Assembly (NCBI RefSeq): GCF_002797395.1
Contig: NZ_KZ454943.1
Coordinates: forward strand, 2,837,871-2,901,870
Source: Bacillus solitudinis
Lineage (GTDB): Bacteria; Bacillota; Bacilli; Bacillales; Bacillaceae_D
Length of the DNA: 64,000 nucleotides
Direction: 5' to 3'
Part shown: one piece after another, positions 1-10,229 of the stretch
How positions within the stretch are numbered: position 1 is the stretch's first letter
Layout of the letters: every line of letters begins with the position of its first letter
The notes under the pieces: generated by a model
Told to the model about the DNA's origin: nothing
What the model saw: only the letters and a program-made list of their open reading frames with translations
Database searches by the model: none
Position numbers and translations under genes: made by a program

Positions 1-1
1 A

Positions 2-721
2 CCAATGGGAGGCTACGGAGTAGGAAACCAAGTTCCGGCAATGGGAGGCTACGGAGCAGGAAGCCCAGGATCACCAATGGGAGGCTACGGAGCAGGAAAC
101 CAAGTTCCGGCAATGGGAGGCTACGGAGCAGGAAACCAAGTTCCGGCAATGGGAGGCTACGGAGCAGGAAGCCCAGGCTCACCAATGAAAGGCTACGGAG
201 CAGGAAATCAAGTTCCGGCAATGGGAAGCTACGGAGCAGGAAACCAAGTTCCGGCAATGGGAGGCTACGAAGCAGGAAACCAAGTTCCGGCAATGGGAAG
301 CTACGGAGCAGGAAACCAAGTTCCGGCAATGGGAGGCTACGAAGCAGGAAGCCCAGGATCACCAATGGGAGGCTACGGAGCAGGAAACCAAGTTCCGGCA
401 ATGGGAAGCTACGGAGCAGGAACCCAAGGCCCAGCAATGGGAGGCTACGAAGCAGGAGACCCAGGCTCATCAATGGGAGGCTACGGAGCAGGGAACCCAG
501 GTCCAGCAATGGGAAGCTACGGAGCAGGAACCCAAGGCCCAGCAATGGGAGGCTACGGAATGGGATACCCTAATGCTCAGCCAACAAGTTTAAACAATTG
601 TCAAGAGTGTGGACCGAGTCAACCTATTATGTACGGGCAAAATGGTCACTTAACAACGTATCAAGAAGCGCCTCATCAAGGCCCTCTTCAATCGTATCCT
701 GAAACAGATTATGATGACTAA
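2..721 (+). CDS. C-terminal part of a repetitive SafA/ExsA-like spore coat assembly protein (5' end outside window)
   Basis: The reading frame is already open at the first base, so the N-terminus lies upstream of the window. What is seen is sixteen tandem 12-residue units of the type MGGYGAGNQVPA, covering about residues 1-192 of the fragment. A non-repetitive tail follows with a Cys-x2-Cys motif, Gln/Pro/Tyr-rich sequence and an acidic end (ETDYDD). Low-complexity Gly/Tyr/Pro repeats are usual in Bacillaceae coat proteins. The next gene is a CoxA-like cortex lipoprotein, and in B. subtilis coxA lies just after safA, whose product has an N-terminal LysM domain and organises the inner coat. 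The SafA/ExsA assignment is therefore inferred mainly from gene order, since the LysM part is not visible. A stem-loop terminator follows at once. Another coat or exosporium protein with collagen-like repeats is the alternative. Confidence 0.6.
   Translation, partial: PMGGYGVGNQVPAMGGYGAGSPGSPMGGYGAGNQVPAMGGYGAGNQVPAMGGYGAGSPGSPMKGYGAGNQVPAMGSYGAGNQVPAMGGYEAGNQVPAMGSYGAGNQVPAMGGYEAGSPGSPMGGYGAGNQVPAMGSYGAGTQGPAMGGYEAGDPGSSMGGYGAGNPGPAMGSYGAGTQGPAMGGYGMGYPNAQPTSLNNCQECGPSQPIMYGQNGHLTTYQEAPHQGPLQSYPETDYDD
5..580 (+). repeat. Sixteen tandem 36-bp in-frame repeats
   Basis: Each unit encodes 12 residues beginning Met-Gly-Gly/Ser-Tyr-Gly/Glu-Ala-Gly. The second half comes in a few cassettes: NQVPA (most frequent), SPGSP, TQGPA, NPGPA and DPGSS. 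Unit-to-unit identity is very high at DNA level, including silent positions, which points to recent expansion by recombination or slippage. The array stays in frame throughout. Confidence 0.95.
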
Positions 722-769
722 AAAAAGCCTCACCTCACCTCAAACTTGGGGTGAAGTGAGGCTTTTTAG
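722..769 (+). terminator. Rho-independent terminator after the coat protein gene
   Basis: A GC-rich inverted repeat (GCCTCAC-C-TCACC paired with GGTGA-A-GTGAGGC) has one internal mismatch and is followed by a T run. It starts right after the TAA stop. Confidence 0.85.
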
Positions 770-911
770 ATTAATCTAAAGCATAAGTCTTTTTAAAATA
801 ATCATTCAAATATTAAACCTTTGACGCGCTTTCGTTTCCATCATGTCCAGTAAGTAACAGTGTAAAGAAGGTCTCCTCTAGACAACATAATGATTGAAAG
901 GGGGCTTTCTA

Positions 912-2189
912 ATGAAAAAAATCGCAATGTCGGTAGCCGCAGCAACTATGATTATGGGTGGTTTAACTGGATGTGGAACAGACAACCAAACAGGTATGGG
1001 TGGAAACAACAATGGTGCTAATGCACAACAAATGCAGGGAACGAACACAGGGCATCGCGGTCAAGGTCCACTTACTGAAATGATGACTCCTGATACTAGA
1101 GGTCGCGGTGGTCAATTTGGAACAAGCCGTACTCAGTTAAATAATTATCAAACACGTGGATTAGGGGAAGGACGCCAATCAGGTTATTTACCCCAAGGTA
1201 ATTATCAAGGAAACACTGGGTTAGACCGTACTGGCGTAACAAATGATACCGTTACAGGTGAACAAGGTAGACCTCGAGGGACTCAACAGCAAATTACTGA
1301 TGCAAATCGAACGGGAACAGGATTATTTGGTGGACAAGGAAACCAACAAGGAAATCAAGGAACAGGATTATTTGGTGGACAAGGAAACCAACAAGGAAAT
1401 CAAGGAACAGGGTTGTTTGGTGGACAAGGAAACCAACAAGGAAATCAAGGAACAGGGTTGTTTGGTGTACAGGGAAATCAACGAGGAAATCAAGGAACAG
1501 GGTTGTTTGGACAAAATCAGCGAGGTACAGGCACAACGGGTATACAAGGTAGTCAGCAAAGAGCTGGTACCGGACATTCCGGTATAACAGGTAATAATCG
1601 TCCGGGCATGGTCGATGAGGATGGATTATTAAGAGGAACTGCGCGGGATCGTGCTGGCATGCTTAATCAGAGACGTGGACATGGTGAAATGAACTTACAA
1701 CGACAAGGTCCACGTCACCAAGGGCAAAGCATGGTAAATCAAGGTGCTGGTCCGAATGTCCGTACTGGTCATACGGGTACAACTGGTCAGACTAACCAAG
1801 GTACCACGGGTCAACAGACTAACCAAGGTGCATTAAATTACCATAAAGATTACGATAGTCGTACTGCACAGCGTATTGTTAGTCGTGTTCAAAACATGAA
1901 TGGCGTAGAAGATGCTCGAGCCATTGTGCATGATGACGAGATTGTAATTGGGATTCAAGCTGATAATGATGTAGAACAAGTAAAACAAAAAGTTGAACGA
2001 AAAGTAAAAAGTCTTGTTAAAGACAAAGAGGTACATGTTGTAACAGATAATGATGCAGTGGGCCGTATTCGTACGATGGATAACGAATTAAGAACAGGTG
2101 CTGCATTTGATGAAATTGGTTCAACATTCGAGCAAATGCTCGGTGATTTAGGCCGTGCGGCTCAACGTCCTTTTGAGCGTTCGCGTTAA
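912..2189 (+). CDS. coxA: CoxA-like spore cortex lipoprotein (YhcN/YlaJ family) with internal repeats
   Basis: This 425-residue protein starts with a lipoprotein signal peptide (MKK, hydrophobic stretch, lipobox LTGC near residue 21), so the mature protein should be lipid-anchored. The ATG at 912 is preferred over the in-frame TTG at 894 because GAAAGGGGG lies at the right distance before it. The middle is Gly/Gln/Asn-rich low complexity with four 15-residue repeats of the type GTGLFGGQGNQQGNQ and a partial fifth. The last 115 residues form the conserved YhcN/YlaJ domain (DYDSRTAQRIVSRVQNM onward, then a Val/Lys-rich alpha/beta region). CoxA of B. subtilis is a cortex-associated spore protein, and the position between a coat protein and bofC matches that synteny. 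The long repetitive middle is larger than I expect for the family. Its own terminator follows. Confidence 0.82.
   Translation: MKKIAMSVAAATMIMGGLTGCGTDNQTGMGGNNNGANAQQMQGTNTGHRGQGPLTEMMTPDTRGRGGQFGTSRTQLNNYQTRGLGEGRQSGYLPQGNYQGNTGLDRTGVTNDTVTGEQGRPRGTQQQITDANRTGTGLFGGQGNQQGNQGTGLFGGQGNQQGNQGTGLFGGQGNQQGNQGTGLFGVQGNQRGNQGTGLFGQNQRGTGTTGIQGSQQRAGTGHSGITGNNRPGMVDEDGLLRGTARDRAGMLNQRRGHGEMNLQRQGPRHQGQSMVNQGAGPNVRTGHTGTTGQTNQGTTGQQTNQGALNYHKDYDSRTAQRIVSRVQNMNGVEDARAIVHDDEIVIGIQADNDVEQVKQKVERKVKSLVKDKEVHVVTDNDAVGRIRTMDNELRTGAAFDEIGSTFEQMLGDLGRAAQRPFERSR
1314..1511 (+). repeat. In-frame 45-bp tandem repeats inside coxA
   Basis: Four complete 45-bp units plus 18 bp of a fifth encode GTGLFGGQGNQQGNQ with few substitutions (G to V and Q to R in the fourth). 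Because 45 is divisible by three, other frames and the opposite strand also stay open here, producing repetitive shadow frames. Confidence 0.93.
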
Positions 2190-2202
2190 TAATGAATGTT
2201 AG

Positions 2203-2231
2203 ACAGAGGGAATTTTCCCCTCTGTTTTTTT
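2203..2231 (+). terminator. Terminator after coxA
   Basis: Stem ACAGAGGG / CCCTCTGT with a short A/T loop, followed by seven T. Confidence 0.92.
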
Positions 2232-2333
2232 ACATAGATAGCACTTAATAAAACAAAAAAATAAAAGTGGTTATGGATAACGAAATAAGCGTGCATACTA
2301 GAGATTATAAGAAATTTACAAATGGTGGTGAAA

Positions 2334-2882
2334 ATGGTGAAGGGATTACAATGTTTTTCTCGAGTTAAAGAATACCCGTTCATCACAATAGTGATTATCA
2401 TTGGAATGTTAACTTTAATTTATCCAATGGTTCAAAAGACGCAAGCTCAAGAAGTCAAACAAATTACGAATGAAGCTGCAACGATTGAAGTGATACTTGA
2501 GCGAGAATATTTGGATGGTGAATTATCCGAGGAACGCGTTCAAGAGACGATTTGGTCAATGGAAGATTTTTGGGCGTATTATCAAGATTGGATGTTAATT
2601 GATCAAAGTGAGGAAAGAATAATCTTTAGGCAACGTGTAAATGACATTTCCCCCCTTTTAAAAGTAAATGGTTATTTTGGGATTTCAGAAGATGGTACTT
2701 TAAATATTTATGAAGGTAATCCAAACAATGCTCAAATTATTCAATCATTTTTTCAAGTAGATACGACTAAATTAAAAAGCAGACAACATCTTGATTTGAA
2801 AAATGGAATTCCTGTTGAAAGTCGTGAACACTATAACGAAGTTCTCCATGTCTTTAGTCAATACAAAACTAAAGAAATGTAA
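2334..2882 (+). CDS. bofC: BofC, forespore regulator of pro-sigma-K processing
   Basis: This 182-residue protein has an N-terminal hydrophobic segment (about residues 14-32) ending near an AQA signal-peptidase-like site, so it is predicted to be secreted across the forespore membrane. The body matches BofC as I remember it: [12 protein letters not shown], the W-S-M-E-D-F-W segment, the [13 protein letters not shown] motif and an IQSFFQVD motif near the C-terminus. BofC acts in the intermembrane space and restrains the SpoIVB protease that triggers cleavage of pro-sigma-K. The gene sits directly before ruvA, as in B. subtilis. The start at 2334 is chosen because GGTGGTGA precedes it, while the upstream in-frame ATG at 2322 lacks a ribosome site. 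A terminator separates it from ruvA. Confidence 0.85.
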   Translation: MVKGLQCFSRVKEYPFITIVIIIGMLTLIYPMVQKTQAQEVKQITNEAATIEVILEREYLDGELSEERVQETIWSMEDFWAYYQDWMLIDQSEERIIFRQRVNDISPLLKVNGYFGISEDGTLNIYEGNPNNAQIIQSFFQVDTTKLKSRQHLDLKNGIPVESREHYNEVLHVFSQYKTKEM

Positions 2883-2888
2883 AAGCCA

Positions 2889-2921
2889 AAAAAGCTGATT
2901 CTAAATTGAATCAGCTTTTTC
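2889..2921 (+). terminator. Terminator between bofC and ruvA
   Basis: Stem AAAAGCTGATTC / GAATCAGCTTTTT with a six-base loop. The T run is part of the 3' arm. Confidence 0.88.
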
Positions 2922-2998
2922 GTTACTCTTATGTTAGACCTAAACGTAAATGTGATAAAATAGAAATAAATGTTCGCATGTGGAGAGGAAGTAAACAG

Positions 2999-3610
2999 GT
3001 GATTGATTTTATACAAGGAAAGCTTATTGAAGTTGAAACACAGTATACTGTTATCGAAAATCAGGGAATTGGCTATCAACTATATTGTTCGAATCCTTAT
3101 GTCTTTCAAAAAGATATTGATGAGGTAGTTCGAATCTATACATACCAATACGTCCGTGAAGATGTCCTCCGATTATACGGATTTAGAACAAAGGATGAAC
3201 GTTCTTTGTTTGAGAAATTACTTAATGTTTCTGGAATAGGTCCAAAAGGGGCTTTAGCAATTTTAGCATCAGGCCAACCTGAAGATGTTGTGGCTGCAAT
3301 TGAATCTGAAGATGAAACGTATCTCGTTAAATTCCCTGGAGTGGGCAAAAAGACAGCGAGACAAATCATCTTAGACTTAAAAGGAAAACTGGATGAGTTT
3401 CAAGCGAATTTACTACGGCCTCACAAGGAAAGTTTAGGAAATGAAAGAGCTATTTCCGAAAATAATGAACTTGAAGAGGCATTAGAAGCTTTACAGGCGC
3501 TTGGATATGTTGAAAAAGAGTTAAAAAAGATTCGTCCACAGTTAGAGGAAGAAAAGCTTGCAACGGATGCCTACATAAAGAAGGCATTGCACCTTCTTTT
3601 AAAAAGGTAA
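2999..3610 (+). CDS. ruvA: Holliday junction branch migration protein RuvA
   Basis: RuvA binds four-way DNA junctions as a tetramer and loads the RuvB motor during recombination and fork repair. The 203-residue product has the N-terminal OB-fold (residues 1-62, ending [10 protein letters not shown]), two helix-hairpin-helix motifs ([14 protein letters not shown] and [20 protein letters not shown], about residues 70-130) and a small C-terminal domain that contacts RuvB ([11 protein letters not shown]). The length is typical. The start is the GTG at 2999, preceded by GAGAGGAAG; the frame remains open upstream but family proteins begin at M-I-D-F. It is the first gene of a same-strand run ruvA-ruvB-DUF2905-queA-tgt-yajC, 15 bp before ruvB. 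Confidence 0.96.
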   Translation: MIDFIQGKLIEVETQYTVIENQGIGYQLYCSNPYVFQKDIDEVVRIYTYQYVREDVLRLYGFRTKDERSLFEKLLNVSGIGPKGALAILASGQPEDVVAAIESEDETYLVKFPGVGKKTARQIILDLKGKLDEFQANLLRPHKESLGNERAISENNELEEALEALQALGYVEKELKKIRPQLEEEKLATDAYIKKALHLLLKR

Positions 3611-3625
3611 ATAGGAGGGAGTAAG

Positions 3626-4627
3626 ATGGAAGAACGAATGGTATCTGCAGAGATCCAAGAGATTGATCATTCAATTGAACAAAGCATCCGCCCACACAAT
3701 TTAAGTCAATACATAGGTCAAGAAAAGGTGAAAAGAAATCTTGAAGTATTTATTGAGGCTGCAAAACTAAGGGAGGAAAGCCTGGATCATGTCTTACTTT
3801 ATGGTCCGCCTGGACTAGGGAAAACTACGCTCTCTGCAATTATTGCCACAGAGATGGGTGTGCAAATGAGAACAACTTCTGGCCCGGCAATTGAACGTCC
3901 GGGAGATCTGGCTGCAATATTAACTGCGTTAGAGCCTGGAGATGTGTTGTTTATTGATGAAATTCATCGCCTGAACCGCATGGTTGAAGAGGTTCTTTAC
4001 CCAGCAATGGAGGATTTTTGTTTAGATATTGTCATTGGAAAAGGTCCAACGGCCCGTTCTGTAAGGCTGGAGTTACCCCCTTTTACATTAGTTGGAGCGA
4101 CGACTAGAGCGGGGATGTTATCGGCTCCTTTGCGTGATCGTTTTGGCGTTCTTGCTCGTTTAGAGTATTATACAGAACAGGATTTAGCTGTAATTGTTGA
4201 ACGTACTGCAGAAATTTTTGCTGTGGAACTTCATCCGCTAGCAGCTGAAGAAATTGCTAGACGTTCAAGGGGGACGCCTCGTATAGCAAATCGTTTATTA
4301 CGAAGAGTTCGAGATTTCGCTCAAGTGCAAGGCGATGGAACAATAACCCCTGATTTGGCTCAATCAGCATTAGGGAAATTGCAAGTTGACCGTCTAGGAC
4401 TTGATCATATTGACCATAAATTATTAAAAGGAATGATTGAAAAGTTTCGAGGGGGCCCGGTTGGACTGGAGACAATCTCAGCAACTATAGGTGAAGAAGC
4501 TGACACAATTGAGGATGTATATGAACCCTATTTGTTACAAATTGGCTTTTTGCAGCGTACACCACGTGGTCGATTGGTGACGCCATTATGTTATCAGCAT
4601 TTTCAACTGGAGGTTCCTAAGTCATGA
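3626..4627 (+). CDS. ruvB: Holliday junction DNA helicase RuvB
   Basis: RuvB is the hexameric AAA+ ATPase that pumps DNA through a RuvA-bound Holliday junction. The 333-residue protein carries Walker [10 protein letters not shown] (about residue 61), Walker B FIDEIHR (about residue 111), sensor 1 GATTRAG, the arginine-finger segment LRDRFG and the C-terminal winged helix with TPRGR. The length is standard. The ribosome site TAGGAGGGAG precedes the ATG. Its last codon and stop overlap the ATG of the next gene (ATGA), so the two are translationally coupled. Confidence 0.97.
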   Translation: MEERMVSAEIQEIDHSIEQSIRPHNLSQYIGQEKVKRNLEVFIEAAKLREESLDHVLLYGPPGLGKTTLSAIIATEMGVQMRTTSGPAIERPGDLAAILTALEPGDVLFIDEIHRLNRMVEEVLYPAMEDFCLDIVIGKGPTARSVRLELPPFTLVGATTRAGMLSAPLRDRFGVLARLEYYTEQDLAVIVERTAEIFAVELHPLAAEEIARRSRGTPRIANRLLRRVRDFAQVQGDGTITPDLAQSALGKLQVDRLGLDHIDHKLLKGMIEKFRGGPVGLETISATIGEEADTIEDVYEPYLLQIGFLQRTPRGRLVTPLCYQHFQLEVPKS

Positions 4628-4842
4628 GTTCAATTCCTAAACTTCTAATTGGATTAGGGATTACATTAATTGTCATCGGATTAATTTGGCAAGTAGGTGG
4701 TAGATTACTTCCATTTGGAAAACTGCCAGGCGATATTCTAATTAAACGCGAAAACACGACGATTTATTTTCCAATTGTGACATCGATTATAATTAGTGTA
4801 ATTCTTTCTGTCATCCTCTTTATTGTCGGGAAATTCCGCTAA
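4624..4842 (+). CDS. DUF2905 family small membrane protein
   Basis: This is a 72-residue protein with two predicted transmembrane helices (residues about 6-24 and 48-68) separated by the conserved hydrophilic loop [22 protein letters not shown]. That loop, whose PGD-I-KREN core is the family signature, identifies DUF2905. Function is unknown. The ATG overlaps the ruvB stop (ATGA), so expression is probably coupled to ruvB. The gap to queA is 87 bp without a terminator, so it belongs to the same operon. Confidence 0.88.
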   Translation: MSSIPKLLIGLGITLIVIGLIWQVGGRLLPFGKLPGDILIKRENTTIYFPIVTSIIISVILSVILFIVGKFR

Positions 4843-4929
4843 CAGTTAGCAAAGACTTGATTATTAAAGTGAGGTTCTGTATGCTTTAAAAGATGTAAAG
4901 GTACGGACATCATGAAAGGTGAAATGAAA

Positions 4930-7118
<2,189 letters not shown>

Positions 7119-7147
7119 AGTTATGATTAGAAAGGAGGGGAAATTTA

Positions 7148-7411
7148 ATGGAGATTCTTGGTACTTTATTACCGCTAATTTTAATGTTTGCGATTTTTTA
7201 CTTTTTGTTAATCCGCCCACAGCAAAAGAAACAAAAGGCTGTTCGTGATATGCACTCGTCACTTAAGCGTGGAGACAAGATTGTTACAATTGGTGGTCTA
7301 CACGGAACAATCGATGCCATTGATGAGGATACTATGGTTATCCTTGTAAATGATAATCGAAAACTGACATTTGATAAGTCAGCAGTAAGAGAAGTTGTAA
7401 ATCCAGACTGA
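7148..7411 (+). CDS. yajC: Preprotein translocase accessory subunit YajC
   Basis: This is an 87-residue inner-membrane protein with one N-terminal transmembrane helix (LLPLILMFAIFYFLLIRP) followed by the signature QQKKQKAVRDMHSSLKRGD and the small globular part KIVTIGGLHGTI. YajC associates with SecDF in the Sec machinery; secD and secF lie about 5.5 kb downstream. The ribosome site AAAGGAGGGG precedes the ATG. It is the last gene of the ruvA operon and is followed by a bidirectional terminator. Confidence 0.94.
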   Translation: MEILGTLLPLILMFAIFYFLLIRPQQKKQKAVRDMHSSLKRGDKIVTIGGLHGTIDAIDEDTMVILVNDNRKLTFDKSAVREVVNPD

Positions 7412-7471
7412 TTATGCACTCTTACGTACATAAGATAAGTAGCAACACCATTGTCTGCTTCTCTTACTTCA

Positions 7472-7512
7472 ATAAAAAAGAAAACTCGGTTATGAGACCG
7501 AGTTTTCTTTAT
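7472..7512. terminator. Bidirectional terminator between yajC and the reverse-strand YrzE-like gene
   Basis: A perfect 14-bp stem (AAAGAAAACTCGGT / ACCGAGTTTTCTTT) with a six-base loop is flanked by A and T runs, serving both converging genes. Its right arm touches the stop codon of the reverse gene. Confidence 0.9.
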
Positions 7513-7898
7513 TTTTTATTTGAACTTGAACCTGATATATTAACCCCAATAATGCCACCGCATGCTGCTGCGAATAAATATCCCCCATGGAACATGTACT
7601 GCTCTATTGAAAATCCGTTGTTATAACCTAAATATTGAATGAGAAACGTTAAGACAGAAAATAACAGGGCTGTAACCGCGCCTGCCATCCATCCTTTCTC
7701 ACGAGCTTTTGCCCCTGATACAAGTCCACCGATGAACATTGCAAGAAATGCAGTGACTAAAATAACCCAATAAAAGGATTGTTCAGTAAATGATGTAAAT
7801 TTCAAAACAATGGAAACAACAAAACTAAATGATAAGGCAACCACTAAGATAGTTGCCACTCCAAAGAAAACTGCTGGTAGAAAGCCTCGATATGCCAA
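7509..7898 (-). CDS. TIGR04086-type membrane protein (YrzE-like)
   Basis: This 129-residue protein has four predicted transmembrane helices (about residues 8-28, 42-62, 71-90 and 105-122). The Gly-rich helix motif FIGGLVSGAKAREKGWMAGA fits the small Bacillus membrane family TIGR04086, of unknown function. B. subtilis has YrzE in the same neighbourhood. Translation starts at a TTG codon, supported by AGGAGAGGAG just upstream on the reverse strand. It converges on yajC with a shared terminator. Confidence 0.75.
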   Translation of the reverse strand: MAYRGFLPAVFFGVATILVVALSFSFVVSIVLKFTSFTEQSFYWVILVTAFLAMFIGGLVSGAKAREKGWMAGAVTALLFSVLTFLIQYLGYNNGFSIEQYMFHGGYLFAAACGGIIGVNISGSSSNKK

Positions 7899-8048
7899 GA
7901 ACTCCTCTCCTTTCTAAATAATAAAATAACCATACTACAGCTTATTCAGGCTTGTTCAAAATAGACGTATTAATTGTAAATGGTTTTGGACATGTTTCAT
8001 GGAAGCTTGTCATAGGATGGTAGAAATGTGCAGGAGAGGAGAACAAAA

Positions 8049-9335
8049 ATGGGAGTGACCTTGGCCTTAATCATTTTTATCATTAGTTACTTCTTTATCA
8101 TAACTGAAAAATTTAATCGCGCTGTAATCTCATGCCTTGGTGGCGTTCTTATGCTTGTTACGGGCATTTATGGGGTTGATGCTGCTTTTTTACATCATAT
8201 TGATTGGCATACGATTACGTTATTGCTTTCGATGATGATTTTAGTCTCGATTACGAGTCAAAGCGGTTTTTTTGAATATGTAGCGATTACTCTTGCCAAG
8301 AGGGTTGATGGACGTCCAATTCCATTATTGATTATGATTTCAACGTTAACTGCTTTTGGTTCTGCTTTTCTTAATAATGTAACGACAGTGCTACTTATTG
8401 TTCCAATTATCTTTACCCTAACCTCTTTATTGAAATTAAATGCAGTACCATTTTTATTATCAATTGTCATGGCATCGAATATAGGAGGAACTGCAACGTT
8501 AATCGGAGATCCTCCTAATTTAATGATTGGTCAAGCAGTAGGGCATTTAACGTTCAACGATTTTCTCATCCATTTAAGTCCCGTTGTTTTTTTCATTTAT
8601 GCTGTCATAATGGTCGGACTTGTTCTTTATTACCGAAGACAGTTGAAGGTGCGCAAACAGGATCAGGCAAGGTTGCTGGCGATTAATCCAAATGACTTTA
8701 TTAAAGACCGGGTTTTATTGATAAAATCGGTATCGGTTCTTACTGCAACAACGTTTGGTTTTATGATTCAACCCTTAATCGAAATTGACTTAACAAGTAT
8801 TGCAATGGTTGGAGCATTGCTACTTATGCTCATTACTCACCAAGAACAAGATATGGAGGAAGTATTTCGTTCTGTGGAATGGGTAACCTTGTTCTTCTTT
8901 GTCGGTTTATTTATGTTAGTAGGTGGATTAAAAGAAGTGGGAATTATTGATGAAATTGCTAAATCAATTATTTATTACACTGATGGCGATTTGCCAAAAA
9001 TGGCTTTATTTATTTTATGGGGATCAGGAATTTTATCTGGTTTTGTAGATAACATCCCGTTTGTTGCTGCGATGATTCCTGTTATTCTTGAATTTCAGCA
9101 ATATGGGATGACAAATTTAGATCCTCTTTGGTGGGCACTTGCACTTGGAGCCTGTTTAGGAGGGAATGCGACAATTATTGGAGCAACAGCAAATGTAATT
9201 GTTGCAGGGATGGCGTTGAAACAAAAGCAAGGCTTTAGTTATTGGGAATTTCTAAAAGTTGGGATGCCGATAGCACTCGTATCTTTTATCATCTCCACTG
9301 TTTATCTGTATTTCCGTTATTTAATTTATTTTTAA
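8049..9335 (+). CDS. ArsB/NhaD-type ion transporter superfamily permease
   Basis: This 428-residue membrane protein has about 11-12 hydrophobic helices. Signatures of the ion transporter superfamily are FLNNVTTVLLIVPI (residues about 105-120), ASNIGGTATLIGDPPNLMIG, and the second-half repeats FVDNIPFVAAMIPV and GACLGGNATIIGATANVI. These fit ArsB/NhaD/CitMHS permeases, which move anions, arsenite or exchange Na+/H+; the substrate cannot be told from sequence. The start is the ATG at 8049 with AGGAGAGGAG before it; an in-frame GTG at 8028 lies upstream. No arsenic genes are nearby. It is probably a single-gene unit. Confidence 0.85.
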   Translation: MGVTLALIIFIISYFFIITEKFNRAVISCLGGVLMLVTGIYGVDAAFLHHIDWHTITLLLSMMILVSITSQSGFFEYVAITLAKRVDGRPIPLLIMISTLTAFGSAFLNNVTTVLLIVPIIFTLTSLLKLNAVPFLLSIVMASNIGGTATLIGDPPNLMIGQAVGHLTFNDFLIHLSPVVFFIYAVIMVGLVLYYRRQLKVRKQDQARLLAINPNDFIKDRVLLIKSVSVLTATTFGFMIQPLIEIDLTSIAMVGALLLMLITHQEQDMEEVFRSVEWVTLFFFVGLFMLVGGLKEVGIIDEIAKSIIYYTDGDLPKMALFILWGSGILSGFVDNIPFVAAMIPVILEFQQYGMTNLDPLWWALALGACLGGNATIIGATANVIVAGMALKQKQGFSYWEFLKVGMPIALVSFIISTVYLYFRYLIYF

Positions 9336-9425
9336 TTGGTTTGTTACCAAAAGCTACAATTCATGTGTGCTCTCCACTCGGTCATACTACACTTAAGGAG
9401 AATGTAGGGGAAAGGGGAGAGCGGT

Positions 9426-10082
9426 ATGGACTACATAACAATTATAGTGCGAACAGTTTTTATTTATTTTATTATTTTATTTATTCTTCGGTTTATGGGG
9501 AAACGTGAAATCGGACAATTATCTCTTTTAGATTTTGTTGTCTCTATTATGATAGCCGAGTTAGCGGTTATTTCGATTGAGGATGTAAATGTACCGATGA
9601 TGAACACAATTGTTCCCATTTTAATGTTATCCCTTATTCAAATTGTTTTTGCGTACGTGTCTTTGAAGAGTGAAAAGGTACGGGATTTAGTTGATGGGGA
9701 GCCTTCTGTACTTATTAATGAGGGGAAAATCGATGAAGGAGAAATGAGAAAACAGCGCTATAATTTTGATGATTTGCTTGTTCAATTGAGGCAGAAAAAC
9801 ATCAGTAATTTATCAGATGTTGAATTTGCTATTTTAGAGCCTTCTGGAAAACTCTCTGTAATTGAGAAAAAAGACCATTTACAACAGAATGTACCTAAAA
9901 TGCCGCTACCATTAATATTAGATGGAAGAGTCCAGCATGATCATTTGAAGAGAATTGACCAAACACCGCTGTGGTTAAGACAGGAAATGAGAAAATTAGG
10001 TTACCGAGACATTAAAAAAATTTCGTATTGTTCGTTAAAAGGTGACCATTCATTTTATGTTGATTTGATGGATGAAAAGTAA
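9426..10082 (+). CDS. DUF421 family membrane protein (YrbG/YetF-like)
   Basis: This 218-residue protein has two or three N-terminal transmembrane helices (residues 1-75, with the motif LRFMGKREIGQLSLLDFVVSI). A soluble C-terminal domain follows with GEPSVLINEGKI and the ENISNL-like segment LRQKNISNLSDVEFAILEPS, which is characteristic of DUF421/YetF proteins. Their function is poorly defined; some are linked to spore germination or membrane properties. B. subtilis YrbG occupies the equivalent place next to spoVB. The ribosome site GGGGAGAG lies before the ATG, and a terminator follows. Confidence 0.85.
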   Translation: MDYITIIVRTVFIYFIILFILRFMGKREIGQLSLLDFVVSIMIAELAVISIEDVNVPMMNTIVPILMLSLIQIVFAYVSLKSEKVRDLVDGEPSVLINEGKIDEGEMRKQRYNFDDLLVQLRQKNISNLSDVEFAILEPSGKLSVIEKKDHLQQNVPKMPLPLILDGRVQHDHLKRIDQTPLWLRQEMRKLGYRDIKKISYCSLKGDHSFYVDLMDEK

Positions 10083-10120
10083 CAAACTCCTTCGTTTATT
10101 GTGACAAGGGAGTTTTTTGT
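10081..10120 (+). terminator. Terminator after the yrbG-like gene
   Basis: AACTCCTT and AAGGGAGTT arms (one bulged G) are followed by T6. Confidence 0.75.
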
Positions 10121-10173
10121 TTGCGCTTAGCGCTTTTGTATTCGGGACAGGCGATAGTGTCATGTTCGTTTCA

Positions 10174-10212
10174 CAAAAAGCAGTTGAGGATAGTCTCAAC
10201 TGCTGCTTTTTG
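10174..10212. terminator. Terminator for spoVB, probably bidirectional
   Basis: Stem AAAAAGCAGTTGAG / CTCAACTGC-TGCTTTTT with a six-base loop lies just beyond the spoVB stop on the reverse strand. Confidence 0.85.
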
Positions 10213-10229
10213 TATATTTCGTTAAGAAA

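Noticed and set aside
5-580. Regular 36-bp repeats at the window start could suggest a CRISPR array
   Set aside because: The units are directly adjacent without unique spacers, stay in frame for 16 copies, and encode a Gly/Tyr-rich protein. There are no cas genes.
1243-1587. Open frames of 69-114 codons in other frames and on the reverse strand of coxA
   Set aside because: They arise from the 45-bp repeat, which keeps all frames open. They lack ribosome sites and show only repeat-like translation.
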